This document shows, piece by piece, positions 23,181 through 34,114 of a stretch of DNA of 64,000 nt. The stretch's first letter is position 1, and each line of letters opens with the position of its first letter. Under the pieces are notes generated by a model. The model had not been told where the DNA came from. It saw nothing but the letters and a program-made list of their open reading frames with translations, and ran no database searches. The DNA is taken from NCBI GenBank assembly GCA_950295325.1, contig OX485807.1, positions 37,538,440-37,602,439 on the forward strand. The letters are read 5' to 3'. Source of the DNA: Polytrichum commune (Eukaryota; Streptophyta; Polytrichopsida; Polytrichales; Polytrichaceae). Position numbers and translations under genes: made by a program.

Positions 23181-24054
23181 CCGATGCAGAATCTCTCTCT
23201 GCCGCGAGCTGCCGCGTCACTGAGGCGCTGTGACGCGGCGCGAGCTGGCTGCTGGATTGAGTGACGAGTCGGCGCGATGCCGACGAAGGAGGAAAGAAAT
23301 GAAAACGGAACGGAAGCAAGGAATTAAAAAGATCATGGTATGTTGTGGGTAGCCGCTGCACCACAGCACACGAAAAAGGTGGGCTATAACTGAACACATA
23401 ATTGGGAGTGTAATTTTGACCTCCTGGACATGAGGAGCTGGGGGGCTACCACCACTTTATCTCCCGCCCTGCAGCAAACATGACGACGAGCTCCTAGCTT
23501 CCAAGCAGCTGCTAGCGCCACTGGGCTAATTAGTCTGTATAAGAACTCTACACACCTGCATTGCAGATTTTGCTTTGCACCTCGCCGCGCGCAGGAAGCT
23601 GGATCGATCGCTCACTTGCAGGAGTTGTTGATGATCATCACAAGAAGCAGAAGCTGGTCGAACGTCTTATGTACTACTGATCATGCAATTATCATGACAG
23701 TACTAGTAATGGAGTAGACGGAAAGATCACATTTCCACCTTGTCAGTCGTAACGGAGTGGTGCAGGATTCCTTATGCATGTGAGTGTGCATACACAAATT
23801 CATTGTGGTTGCTGCTGAATCAATTTGATGAGCTCTGTGCATTTCATTCCAATGTGCGGTCACAATAATTGATCCATGCTTTGCTTCCTTGCTTGCTGCC
23901 TTATGTGTTGCGGCTTTGTAACGTCTTTTTGGTCGGGAGGACGAAATGGACCGGTTTTAAGGTACCCAGAAAATGATCAGTCTGTTGCAAATACAAATTC
24001 TGTTCACGTTGCTGCTGCTATGAACCAGAAGCTTAGAAGTGGTATATGAAGTCC
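23181..24054 (+). promoter_or_regulatory. Possible distal promoter region of the ammonium transporter
   Basis: After a GC-rich segment there is TATAAG at 23538-23543 in an otherwise gene-like, mixed-composition stretch. This could be a TATA box for a transcript that runs toward the AMT gene. That would require a 5' leader or leader intron of about 2.2 kb through the tandem array, so the link is speculative. No coding sequence is recognised here. Confidence 0.25.
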
Positions 24055-25790
24055 CCAATGCAGAGGTTTAATGGATGATGAGTAGATATGATCATCGTTG
24101 TGGGTGAGTCCAAGGGTCGACTCAGCTTTGTATACTAGATTGTTAATATTTGTCTAATGTTGATATTTTTCAATATATTCAAGACTGTCCAACACGTAGC
24201 TGTGTTAACCTAGAGTCTTGGATACCTTTAAACTTGTCTACCTTCTGCGCAATGTGACTCTGAGTATGTATACACAGTAGTATATATCCAGTCCAGAGAT
24301 TTCGAGAAGAATGTGCACTGATCGCCTCAAAGAATAATGCGTAGATATGATCATCGATGTCGATTAAGTAGTCCAATGTACATCCCAGCTTGCAACAGCT
24401 GATAGGTTATAACGACCGTTGATATGTCCAAAGTTATTACACTGTCCACATTTTCTACAGTCTTGTACCTTTCAACACACCTACATTCTGTCCAATGTGA
24501 CTTTGAGTATATATACACAGCAGTACCCAATCCAAAGAGTTTGGAGTAGAATAGTCTCAAGGGATTAGCATTTAAGGTTGGTTTCGATGATAAGTAGATA
24601 GGATCATTGATCGATGTGGGTTAGTCCAATGTCAGCTTGCATTGCAACGACTTATGACTTATTGACTCCACAACTTGTCGCTCTTGAGTTTTGGCAATGA
24701 CCACTACGGTTTAAATGGTGCTGACTTCATCTGACCTGGTTGAAGCTCCAGTGTTGCTGACTCTCTCAAACTGCATAGTTGACAGATGGTACTAGCTGAT
24801 TGCATGGCTTACTAAGAGCCGAATAAGATATCCCTTTGAGATTGTGTTTACCGACTTAGCAATCTCGAGTAGAACGTGTACTAATCGTCTCAAGGAATGA
24901 TGAATAGACAATGGTTAGTCCAATGTTTATCTCAGCTTGCAACAACTGATGATATTGGCTCACTCCCTCTCGCTCTTGGTGATGGCCGCCAAGTTTAAAG
25001 TGATTTTGTTATCTGAAATGGTTGAAGTAGGTGTTGCTGACTCGTCTCTCAAACTGAATGGTTGACAGATGACTTGCATGGTGTGAGAGGCACCGATTGA
25101 CGGTCTCAATGTGAGAAACTCCTTTGAGTTTATGTTTGACCGACTATGCAATCTCCAGTAGAACGTGTACGAATCGCCACAGGGAATGATGAGTAGATAT
25201 AATCATCAATGGTTGTAATCAGTCGAATGTCAATCTTAGCTTGCAACAACTGACGATGGCTCACTCCCTTGTCACTTTTGGTGATAACCATCACCAAGGT
25301 TGAAGTGAAGCTGTAATCTGAAATGGTTGAAGCAGTGTTGCCAACCCTCTCAAACCGAATAGTTGACAGATGGTACTAAATTGCATGGCGTAAGTAAGAG
25401 GCACCGAAGCACATGCTCAACGTGAGAAACTCCTTTGAGATTGTGTCTTCCCGACTTTGCAATCTCGAGTAGAACGTGTACTAATCTATTCAAGGAACGA
25501 TGAGTAGATATGATCATCGATGGTGGTAATCAGTCCAAAGTCAATCTCAATCTTGCAAAAACTGACGATGGCTCACTTGTTACTCTTGGTAATGGCCACC
25601 ACCAAGGTTGAAGTGAAGTTGTAATCTGAAATGGTTGAAGCAGTGTTGCTAACTCTCTCAAACTTGAATGCTTGACAGATGGTACTACATTGCATGGCGA
25701 CCTAAGAGGCACCGAATGAGATTCTCCAAGTAAGAGAGAAGCTCGTTCGAGTGCAGCTAACTTAGCTTACCGAAAAGAAGTTTGCAATCT
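24055..25790. repeat. Degenerate tandem array of 250-325 bp units ending at the AMT start
   Basis: The landmark 'agtagatatgatcatcgatg' or close variants occurs at about 24082, 24340, 24593, 24903, 25192 and 25503. The landmark 'gcaatctcgagtagaacgtg' occurs at 24859, 25148 and 25459, and a last partial copy 'gcaatctcgaacagaac' at 25784. Spacings are about 258, 253, 310, 289 and 311 bp for the first landmark and 289, 311 and 325 bp for the second. Blocks such as 'aatggttgaagcagtgttgc' and 'tgacagatggtacta' recur in the later units. The last unit runs into the 5' end of the ammonium transporter gene, about 40 bp before its ATG, so the array lies in its promoter or 5' leader. Confidence 0.75.
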
Positions 25791-25829
25791 CGAACAGAAC
25801 CGACCCTGTTGCAACGCATTCACATCACC

Positions 25830-28800
25830 ATGGCGACAGTCCCTTTAGCCTCGGTGGTGCCCACCGGCTACATGAACACGGGCGGAGTGTCCCCCGATTG
25901 GCTGAACCGCGGGGACAACGCATGGCAAATGACGGCAGCCACCCTGGTGGGATTACAAAGCATGCCAGGGCTAGTGATCCTCTACGGAAGCATCGTGAAG
26001 AAAAAGTGGGCAGTGAACTCAGCATTCATGGCGCTCTACGCATTCGCCGCAACCTTGTTGTGCTGGGTGACATGGGCTTACAAGATGTCGTTCGGTGAGC
26101 AGCTCCTCCCCATCTGGGGTAAGGCGGGGACAACTTTGAGCTACAAGTATTTGTTGTCTAGGGCCGACCTGCCATCGACGGTGCACTATCACCATAACGG
26201 AACGGTGGAGACTCCAGAGTTCGAAGGCATGTATGGGATGGCGGATATGGTGCTGTTCCAGTTCTTCTTCGCTGCCATCACGCTCATCTTGCTTGCCGGT
26301 TCCTTGCTGGGAAGAATGAGCTTCCGGGCTTGGATGGTGTTCGTGCCGTTGTGGCTCACGTTTTCTTACACTGTGGGGGCGTTCAGTGTTTGGGGCGGTG
26401 GGTTTCTGTGGCAGTGGGGTGTGATCGACTATGCTGGGGGTTATGTCATCCATGTCTCCTCCGGTGTCGGTGGGTTCGTCGCTGCTTACTGGGTAGGCTT
26501 CATCAATCCTTCCATGATGAACTCATTGTCATCAATCCTGTTCTTCTGGTGATGAACGTTTTTATTGGTTCTGGTGGTGAGCTCAGACTGGTCATTTCAT
26601 CAGTTTTCTTTGAAATCATTGAAGGTTAGGGTCATTCTGGTTAGGTTTGATCAATCCTTCCGTGATGAACTTATCTACCAGTTCTAGCTGGTGGTGAGCT
26701 CGGATTAATCATGGGCTAATCTCACAATAGGGGGAGAGGGGGGATGTTTAAAACATGGCGCTTAGAAGAGGAGGAAAAAAAAACAATGTCCTATCGGTCC
26801 ACGTCTAATAACATTGAAACGGCTTTGATATTGACATAATGACTTGACACTTTCATGTCCTTATTGATATGGAATGAACGCCATTTCTCTGAAGCTTGTG
26901 ATGAATTTGAATATCGGGACATTATGGTGTTGAAGCAAGTTTCGACTTGCTTCAAGATTGTTGGATGACCCTCACTCCCTCACTTCTGTGGTGGTGTGTG
27001 AATTTGAACCACAAACAGGTAGGACCTAGGCTGCCCAAGGACCGCGAGAGGTTTCCCCCCAACAACATGCTCCTCATGCTCACGGGTGCAGGGCTGCTGT
27101 GGATGGGATGGTCGGGCTTTAACGGAGGCGCGCCATTCAGCGCTAACTTGATTGCGGGGTTGGCCGTTCTCAACACCCATGTGTGCGCTGCCACCAGCCT
27201 GCTAACATGGACTACATTAGATGTCATTGTGTTCGGCAAGCCGAGCGTGATCGGCGCAGTGCAGGGTATGATGACAGGCCTTGTGACGATCACTCCCGCT
27301 GCAGGTACAAATTATTCCCCTAATGCAATTCCCTAATGCTAATTTTGTGTCCATCAATGCTGATCGATGCATTCATTGTACAAGCTTTCACCTCAATACA
27401 AATCATATTAATTCTTTCATCACGAGGGATGATTAACCACACAATCAACCGGAACTACATTTTGTTTCATTTACAGTTGTTTGTGCAAATTAAAACAAAT
27501 TCTTGTGGTTGTGATTGACGGGGGGGTTGGTTTTTTGATTCGCAATCTATGCTTTAGAACTTGGGCTTTTGAGGAAATTGAAGTGATTAGTATTCTTGTT
27601 GGCTTCGGATTGTAGTGTTAGAGTGGTTACCTCCTCGACTTACTCCCCGGACCTTGCCCTTCAAGCTCTCTACATAGTGATGCTACATGAGTATGAACAA
27701 CCACCCTTGCGGTGGTTAAACACGCAGAGTAGGGGGTTAGATGGTTTATAAGGTTGGTTAGCATTCAGTATGCCTTTTTCCATGGAAATAGAGCCACCCC
27801 TAGTGTATACACGCTATATGAGTGTGTTGATTAGCTGATGCCTTTGTGATGGGTTTGCAATAATTCTGGGTGGGATGGGAGGAGAGCGCAATTGTTGTAA
27901 ATGGGATTTACTTTTAAGGAATCCACAGAAAAAATCCTCAAACATTTACCAAAACGTCACAAGTTTGTATATTCACGCCATAACTTGTGACAAGTTAAGA
28001 TCGAGCTAAGGACGACCAGTAAGACAAGCGCCAATCTCCCTCACGATGAATGTGTGTGCACAAGTTGCCAACGACAACTACTGAACACAGGAATCCAACG
28101 GAAAGCTACACCGATGATTTTGAGAGGCTTCTATTTTCTCAATATCGTGATGCTAGACTTCATCGAAGCATCGAACTTGCTGCAGCTATGGACCTCTAGA
28201 ACATCTTCTGAGAAGCTTCGTGGTTCCTCTTAGAGTCGTGATGATTCTTCATTGAAGCATCAAACCTATTTGCTGCTATGGGAAGAACCTTTGGAATTTC
28301 AATCAATTTGCACATTGATGGGCTTTGATTCGAGAATCGTGGGCCATTCGTTCCCTTTCGAACATCACATTTGTACAACTTTTCTATACATCAGGGTTTG
28401 AACATGTGGAGGTTTTTAACGTTGTTGCGCTTGAAATGTGCGCAGGTTTTGTGCCCGGGTGGGCGGCCATCGTGATGGGTATGCTGGCCGGGAGCGTCCC
28501 CTGGTGGACGATGATGGTGCTCCACAAGCGATGGTCGCTACTACAGAAAGTGGACGACACGCTCGGCGTCTTCCACACACACGCTGTCGCGGGCTGCTTG
28601 GGAGGCCTCTGCGTGGGGCTGTTCGCGGAACCGACCCTGTGCACATACATGGGAGTCGCCGTCACGAACTCCAACGGAGCCTTCTACGGGGGCGAGGGAG
28701 GGGTGCAACTTCTCAAGCAGATCGGCGGGGCGATGTTCATCATCACCTGGAACATCGTGGCCACCACTCTGATCATCTTCGCCATCGGTCTCGTCATGCC

Positions 28801-28993
28801 TCTCCGCATGTCGGAGGAGCATCTCTTGGTCGGTGACGATGCAGAGCACGGCGAGGAAGCGTATGCGCTCTGGGGCGATGGCGAGAAGTTCGATGTCACA
28901 AGGCATAGCACCACACCATCAGATTTCGAGGACCACAGCCACCATGGCGCGGCCGTTCGGCCGGCTGGTCGCAATACCACATTGCACATTTAA
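25830..28993 (+). CDS. AMT2: AMT2/MEP-type ammonium transporter (three exons)
   Basis: This is a membrane ammonium channel/transporter that moves NH4+/NH3 into the cell or across an internal membrane. Exons are 25830-26492, 27019-27304 and 28446-28993; the junctions (TGG|GTAGGC, ACAG|GTAGGA; GCAG|GTACAA, CGCAG|GTTTTG) are GT-AG and restore one 498-residue frame. The ATG has a strong context (caccATGG) and is the second Met of the open frame. The [20 protein letters not shown] block near the N terminus and the [10 protein letters not shown] block near the C terminus are AMT2 signatures, not AMT1. By alignment with E. coli AmtB, Asp200, His208, Phe255 and His362 correspond to the conserved Asp160, twin-histidine His168/His318 and the Phe215 pore gate. 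About 11 hydrophobic segments are present. The cytosolic tail has a Thr in FDVTRH and is His/Ser/Thr-rich at its end. Length matches plant AMT2 proteins (about 475-500). The locus is unusual in having tandem duplications upstream, in intron 1 and downstream. Confidence 0.93.
26493..27018 (+). other. AMT2 intron 1, with internal duplication of its 5' part
   Basis: A 526-bp GT-AG intron in phase 0. The segment 26491-26595 ('ggtaggcttcatcaatcc', 'tccatgatgaac', 'ggtggtgagctc') is repeated at about 26636-26723 ('ggttaggtttgatcaatcc', 'tccgtgatgaac', 'ggtggtgagctc'). The second copy carries a GTTAGG in the place of the true donor GTAGGC. Read-through past the donor would add about 15 residues and stop at 26550, giving a truncated protein. 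Confidence 0.8.
27305..28445 (+). other. AMT2 intron 2
   Basis: A 1141-bp GT-AG intron in phase 1, splitting a Gly codon. The interior has no recognisable gene; about 28180-28300 contains two 'tcatcgaagcatc'-like blocks. The exon on either side matches the AMT2 family without a gap. Confidence 0.85.
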
Positions 28994-29224
28994 GCTGGAG
29001 CTTGAATTGCATGTAAGCGTGATGCAAGCCTCTGCGGCATTTCCTCTTCAGTACTTGACCCTTACGATAAACCCCAACGGCGAACCCTAACTTCGATCAA
29101 CCAATGGGATCGGTTTTGAGCAACATAGTGATCAAGATCAGAGATCGTACCAGCAACTAATTATTGTCGGCGGAGGATCATCAAGGGGAGGATATGCAAG
29201 CTGCAAATATATGATGTGTGACGA

Positions 29225-30184
29225 GGCGTCACGATCTTCCTCGACGTGTCCGCGGTTATCCTGTAACTTCAAATTGTACCACTTGCTCAAACGAGCGACA
29301 AGAGATACCCGAAGGGAAATTTGATTAGGTGTAGCTTAATTTCGACTTTGAGACTGCAGGCAGTCATGTGCTAATTCCAGATAAGCGAATCAATCAGGTT
29401 TTCTACTTTGACAGATTATTCCTTCTCAGGTGATGAGAGTGAGTTCGTTATAGGTAGAACAAGCTAGCCGTCAATCCGATTCATGTAGATACCTGCGGTT
29501 GGAAAGCTTGACGACGATGCTAGAATAGAAGCACCAACCACTGTTTACCCAAAATGGGGTTCAGCAACACACATTTCTTGCTGAGACCCAAAATCATGAA
29601 ATCCACATTTTTTAAAACATCTCGTGTGATTCACCGTCGCTTTTGATTGCAATGCAAATCCTCCCTTATTTATGTATGTCTGTCTGTCAGTGGAACGTGA
29701 GTTCATGAGTTACTGGTAACAACGTCGTCTCCTGATATACCCTTAAACCTGCCGGTTGTAACTTCAATTTGTACCTCTTGCTCAAAGAGATCCTGCACGG
29801 AGCTACAAGACATACATGAAGGGAAAATATGATTTAAGTAGACCTCTTGAACGAACTTGAGAGTACTGTCAGTCATGCGTTTCTAAGATTCTTCCTTCTC
29901 AGATGATGAGAGTGAGTTCATAGTACAAGCTAGCCATCAATCCAAGTCATGTAGATACCTGCGGTTGGAAAGCTTGATGATGATGCTAGAATAGTAGCAC
30001 CAACCAGTGCTACTCGACGTGGGATTTAGCAACACAGATTCTTGCTGAGACCCCAAATCCTCATGAAAACTCGCAATATTCAACATTTCGTGTGAAGCAA
30101 TGTAAATGTCGCCTCAAATTCCCAGGTATCTGATTTATGTATATACCTCCCTGGAAGTGCAACGTGACCTTAATGAATTACTTG
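29225..30184. repeat. Tandem duplication (~495 bp unit) just downstream of AMT2
   Basis: The unit 29225-29720 is repeated at 29721-30184. Shared blocks are 'tgtaacttcaa(a/t)ttgtacc', 'gaagggaaa', 'gtagatacctgcggttggaa', 'gatgctagaatag', 'caccaacca' and the end 'aacgtga..t.atga.tta'. Divergence is moderate with indels. The first copy begins about 230 bp after the AMT2 stop, so it probably includes part of the 3' untranslated region. Confidence 0.7.
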
Positions 30185-30465
30185 GTGAGCCTGTGTCTCG
30201 AATCTAATGCTTCAAGTGCATTGATCTGCAGCATTGTAGCCACAAAGCCAAATAGAACGATCCCAGAGTTTATCATACTGATGATTGTGTTTAGGTTTTC
30301 ATCATGAATCCTGACAAGGTTGGAGTTCATAATGGTGTTGAATCCATATAAATGTGTAATACAACATGACAATCCTATATTATTATCGCACAAGTTGCCA
30401 CCCCGGGACACAACTCCTCAATTACAAATGGCACAAGCAAGGTGGTCCAAAGGCTCCAAAGAATG

Positions 30466-30950
30466 CACTACACTGTTTATGGTATTTAGTGTCACGTGCA
30501 CTATTTGTGAAGGCCCTAAACTAGATGCCTAGAGGTCTCAAAGTGTCACGTCCGTTAACTACCAATTTGGTACTATTCGTCAACATAAGTGACTTCTTAA
30601 AGTGAAATTTTCTTTACATCATGTCATTTAGCACGTTGGGATACTTGAGATGATAGTTTTGCATTATAATATACCAAGGGAATATATTCTTGAGCATACC
30701 AATGTCAAGTGTCATTTGTGTACACTTTAGTCAACTTGTAGACCATTGTGTAACATATGAGGCATATATCTTATAACATTGTTGAACATACTCATGCCAA
30801 GATATTAGTAAGCGCACTTGAATGCCAAGTGTCATGAGGTGACACTAATGATGAAGTTGTTGATCATTAGTGTACCCTAACATGTGCCTCAAGATCTAAG
30901 GGTAAGTGACACTATTACGCAAGTGACACTAAATACCATAAGCGGTGTAG
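30466..30950. mobile_element. CACTA-like MITE ~485 bp, copy 2
   Basis: It begins CACTACACTGTTTATGGTAT and ends 'gtgacactaaataccataagcggtgtag', inverted repeats of about 28 bp. It matches 21290-21842 throughout. A short open frame running out of its right end (30884-31141) is not supported as a gene. Confidence 0.75.
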
Positions 30951-31737
30951 ACCAATTGCAAGAAAGTCAAGAGTTTGGTATTGTTAGCTTGAACAACATA
31001 GCCTTGCCTGCTGAAGAATCGGTGCTCCCGCTATTGCCTAATGTTGAATCTCCATTCTCAAAAGTCCAACCAACATTTATACCCTGGGATGAAATAATTC
31101 CTATACTTCAAACTCCCCTACTTTTTTCCTTTTTGTTCTAAAAAGAAATAGAATTCCATTGCACTCTTAAGAGTCCTCCACTATTGATTCCTGTTTCTAA
31201 TCCAAATGCAACCTCTTCAAACAATGCAGCGCTGAAGCGTACGACCAAGCTCATTGTCGAATCCTCCCTCAAATCCCATAGATTCTCTATATGAATGCTA
31301 CATTTTGAGATTCTTCTGGAAATTTTATGTTATCATGAATATTCTCCATTTGATATGCAGAAAACATGTATGTCATAAAGAATAGGCAGACTTGAATGAT
31401 TAATGTTATGGTCCCTATGCATTTAGAAACACAATTATTAAAAGAACACTCCGGGAAATCCAAAGGGAGCCGTGCTCAAAATGGACTTGGAACTCACTTT
31501 GAAGGGTCACTCGTGAGGTAGGGATGTCTTGATCAGCTCGCCTTTGAATTCCCACCTTCTCCCATATCTCTTGGCATCCAAGTCCTTGCCTTACAATTTA
31601 GAACCACACTTCACGAAGGTTTGTTTTAAATCAAACTTTCACAGCATGCAGGATTTTTGAGATGGTGAAGCCATTGATATATTTCGGCGGACAACATTGT
31701 AAATCCAATCACAACTGGAATCATGCGGTCTAGTAGT
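30951..31737. other. Gene-free stretch with weak coding-like segment
   Basis: The frame at 30953-31138 after the MITE end has a protein-like composition, and 31140-31290 continues in a broken frame, but no family is recognised. It may be a decayed exon or chance. Confidence 0.25.
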
Positions 31738-31992
31738 TACTAGTGTCACGTCCGTCAAATGTCAACATGAAACTATTTGTCAACATAAGTAACTTTTTTA
31801 AGTGCATAACTATTCACAGTATGATATTTAGCATAGCACATTCAAGAGGTTTAGATGATGATTTTACATTTTAGTATGCAAGAGGAAGATGTTATCAAGC
31901 AAAACTGATGTCAAGTGTCATCTTATACACTTATGGTCAACTTGACCATTGTGTATCCTAGACATAGATCTCATAATATTGTTGAGAATACT
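31738..31992. mobile_element. Internal fragment of the ~500 bp CACTA-like MITE
   Basis: Blocks 'agtgtcacgtccgt', 'actatttgtcaacataagtaac', 'gatgatgattttac', 'tcaagtgtcat' and 'cataatattgttga' align in order with 30540-30790. Both termini are absent. Confidence 0.55.
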
Positions 31993-33399
31993 ACATTGGT
32001 TTATCCCATTTAGTGAGGGTGGACTAATAATGTGTGTCAGGAATTAGTGAAAGTAATATTAGATTTCTTTATGCAATGAAATTAGTGCCACCATAAGATC
32101 TAGGGTTTTTGGGAGCCCAAAGTGTCTTAGCGCTCATTCGGTTCTCTTGCTCGGTGGTGCTTTCATAGGCAAGGTCCGCGTTTGTCTCAATGTGGGAGTC
32201 ATATGGGATCCTTTGCCATTGAATCCTACTCTTTGTTTGTTTGTGCATTTGTGCATTTGTTAGGTATCCGTTGTTGTCCATTAGCCGAGAGACGGATGTT
32301 TGAGACAGGTGTTATCGAAGGAGTTAGGCAGGTAGAGAGATAGGTATGGGTGGGTTTTTGTTTTGGAGATTGGAAGTAGCCTCGAATTACGTGGAGACTC
32401 ATGTGCCAATTTCATATCGGCCAGTTTGAGTTTGGAAGAAGAGTCGGTGTGGAGACTCGAGTTCTTGGTTGTTCGGTCTTGTCGTCTTCTTGGGTTTGTG
32501 TTATGAGAAGTTCAGTTTTAGGGCACATTTTGGACATTATGATGATCTTTTCAACTTTTCAGCTTTTCTGTTGAAAGAAAACAATAATACTAGGAGCTTC
32601 GAATGTGGCAGGGAATTTTTTTGAACCTTTGAAGCAGTTTACACCTGGATATCCTGGGAGCTTCCAATCCTGCGAAGAGAGTGCCTTAATGGAGTGATCA
32701 TCTTTTGTCTGTATCTGTAGTGATTGGAAGGTGGTGTCTCAATGAGTGTATTGATGTGAACACTGTGTTGCAATTTGAATGGAACGGTAGTCTCTCTGAT
32801 GTTATCCTTCAACCAGTTGCATTTGGAGATCGAAGTACCACTTAATTTCTGGTTGTTGTGAGGCAGTCGTTTCGAAAAGCGATCATTTAGGTGCGCATCT
32901 CATTGCAATTTGGAGTTGTCAATCAACAATGACACCTTGAATCAATCTGCTCGATTGTGAAAGACACAGACACAGATTGACAATGTAGGTCATTTGTTGG
33001 AAAATATGGTTGCTTTAGCTGCAATGACCAACATTAGGGAGTCTGTTGTGAACTGCAGCATTTAGGGTTTGAACATTTTCTCCAGTTTTTGATATTCACC
33101 GAGATGGAAAGATGAGGGTTCCTACCAAATTCATTGGATGTTGAAAGCAAAGTATCGATGATTTGTTGTGCTTGTGCAAATTTTTAGCACATTTGCCATG
33201 TGTGTTGACAAGCATGTGTTTGCATATAATTTTTTTATCACTCTACAAACACCTTAGACATGCATTAATATCATTGAAACCCTTGTTAAAAGAGGATGTA
33301 TTCATAAATTTAGCATCACTCAGTAGAAATTTTAGCCCTTGCTAATTTTGGGATTTGGTAAAATAGTGCATGTTTCAACAATTAGTACCACACACACTA
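31993..33399. other. Gene-free stretch
   Basis: A 70-codon minus-strand frame at 32069-32281 has a protein-like composition but no recognised domain and no clear splice partners. The rest holds no feature I can support. Confidence 0.3.
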
Positions 33400-33560
33400 C
33401 ATGGGATCATTAGTGTAATGCTAAGATATTAGTAAGCACACTAACACCAAGCGTCATGAGGTTAACACTATTGGGCAAGTGTTGGCTATTAGTGTAACCT
33501 AGGCCTCATAATTGGGAGAGTGACACTATTATGCATATGACACTAATACCATAAAGAACG
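33400..33560. mobile_element. 3' fragment of the ~500 bp CACTA-like MITE
   Basis: The blocks 'aagatattagtaagcacact', 'cattagtgtaac' region and 'gacactaataccataaagaacgt' align with the right end of 30466-30950. The left half is missing. Confidence 0.55.
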
Positions 33561-34114
33561 TAAACTTTCGGTTGAAAGCTTGAGTTGGGAACCTTCTCAG
33601 TGGCGGGGAGCTTCTTACACATTCTTTCCACTCAATTCCATTGTACACACAAGTTCCCAACTTGAGAACTTGAACTTTTTACATATCTTACACCATCTAT
33701 AGTACATGCACTTATTTCCAATCAGGATCCCATCAACAATCTATAGGGTACCAAAATTTTGATGAAGTTGGGATTGAATTTCGATCAAGTCAAAACCAAG
33801 TGTCATGACACATGTCCTAGTTTTGAGTACTAAAGTGAAGAGGAATGAGCAGTTAAAATGAGCAGTTATGGCAGATTCTAGGCATTGGTAATATGTTTGG
33901 ACCAACTTTTGGCTTCAAAAATTCATAATATTTTCAATCTAAGGAATAAAATTACCAAAAAAAAATTGCAGTTCTCTTAATTTCTATCTTCCTACATGGG
34001 AAAAATTTGCACCGCCTTCTGATTCTCCATATTTGGCATGGAATCTCTGAAGTGATCAGTTATAGGCGCCTCTACTCTAGATGACGCCTTGATGGATGCC
34101 ATTTGGAATGATTA

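Noticed and set aside
22200-23397. Two long minus-strand open frames (154 and 232 codons)
   Set aside because: They lie within a tandem DNA repeat and their peptides simply repeat with it; no domain is recognised.
24055-25790. Possible CRISPR-like array
   Set aside because: Units are ~300 bp, degenerate and without short repeat-spacer structure; CRISPR is not expected in a plant nuclear window.
25782-25829. Upstream Met of the AMT2 open frame as the start
   Set aside because: The added 16 residues derive from the tandem repeat and do not match the family; the ATG at 25830 has the better context.
25825-28989. Many open frames on the opposite strand of the AMT2 exons
   Set aside because: They are shadows of GC-rich coding exons; the + strand frame matches the AMT2 family throughout.
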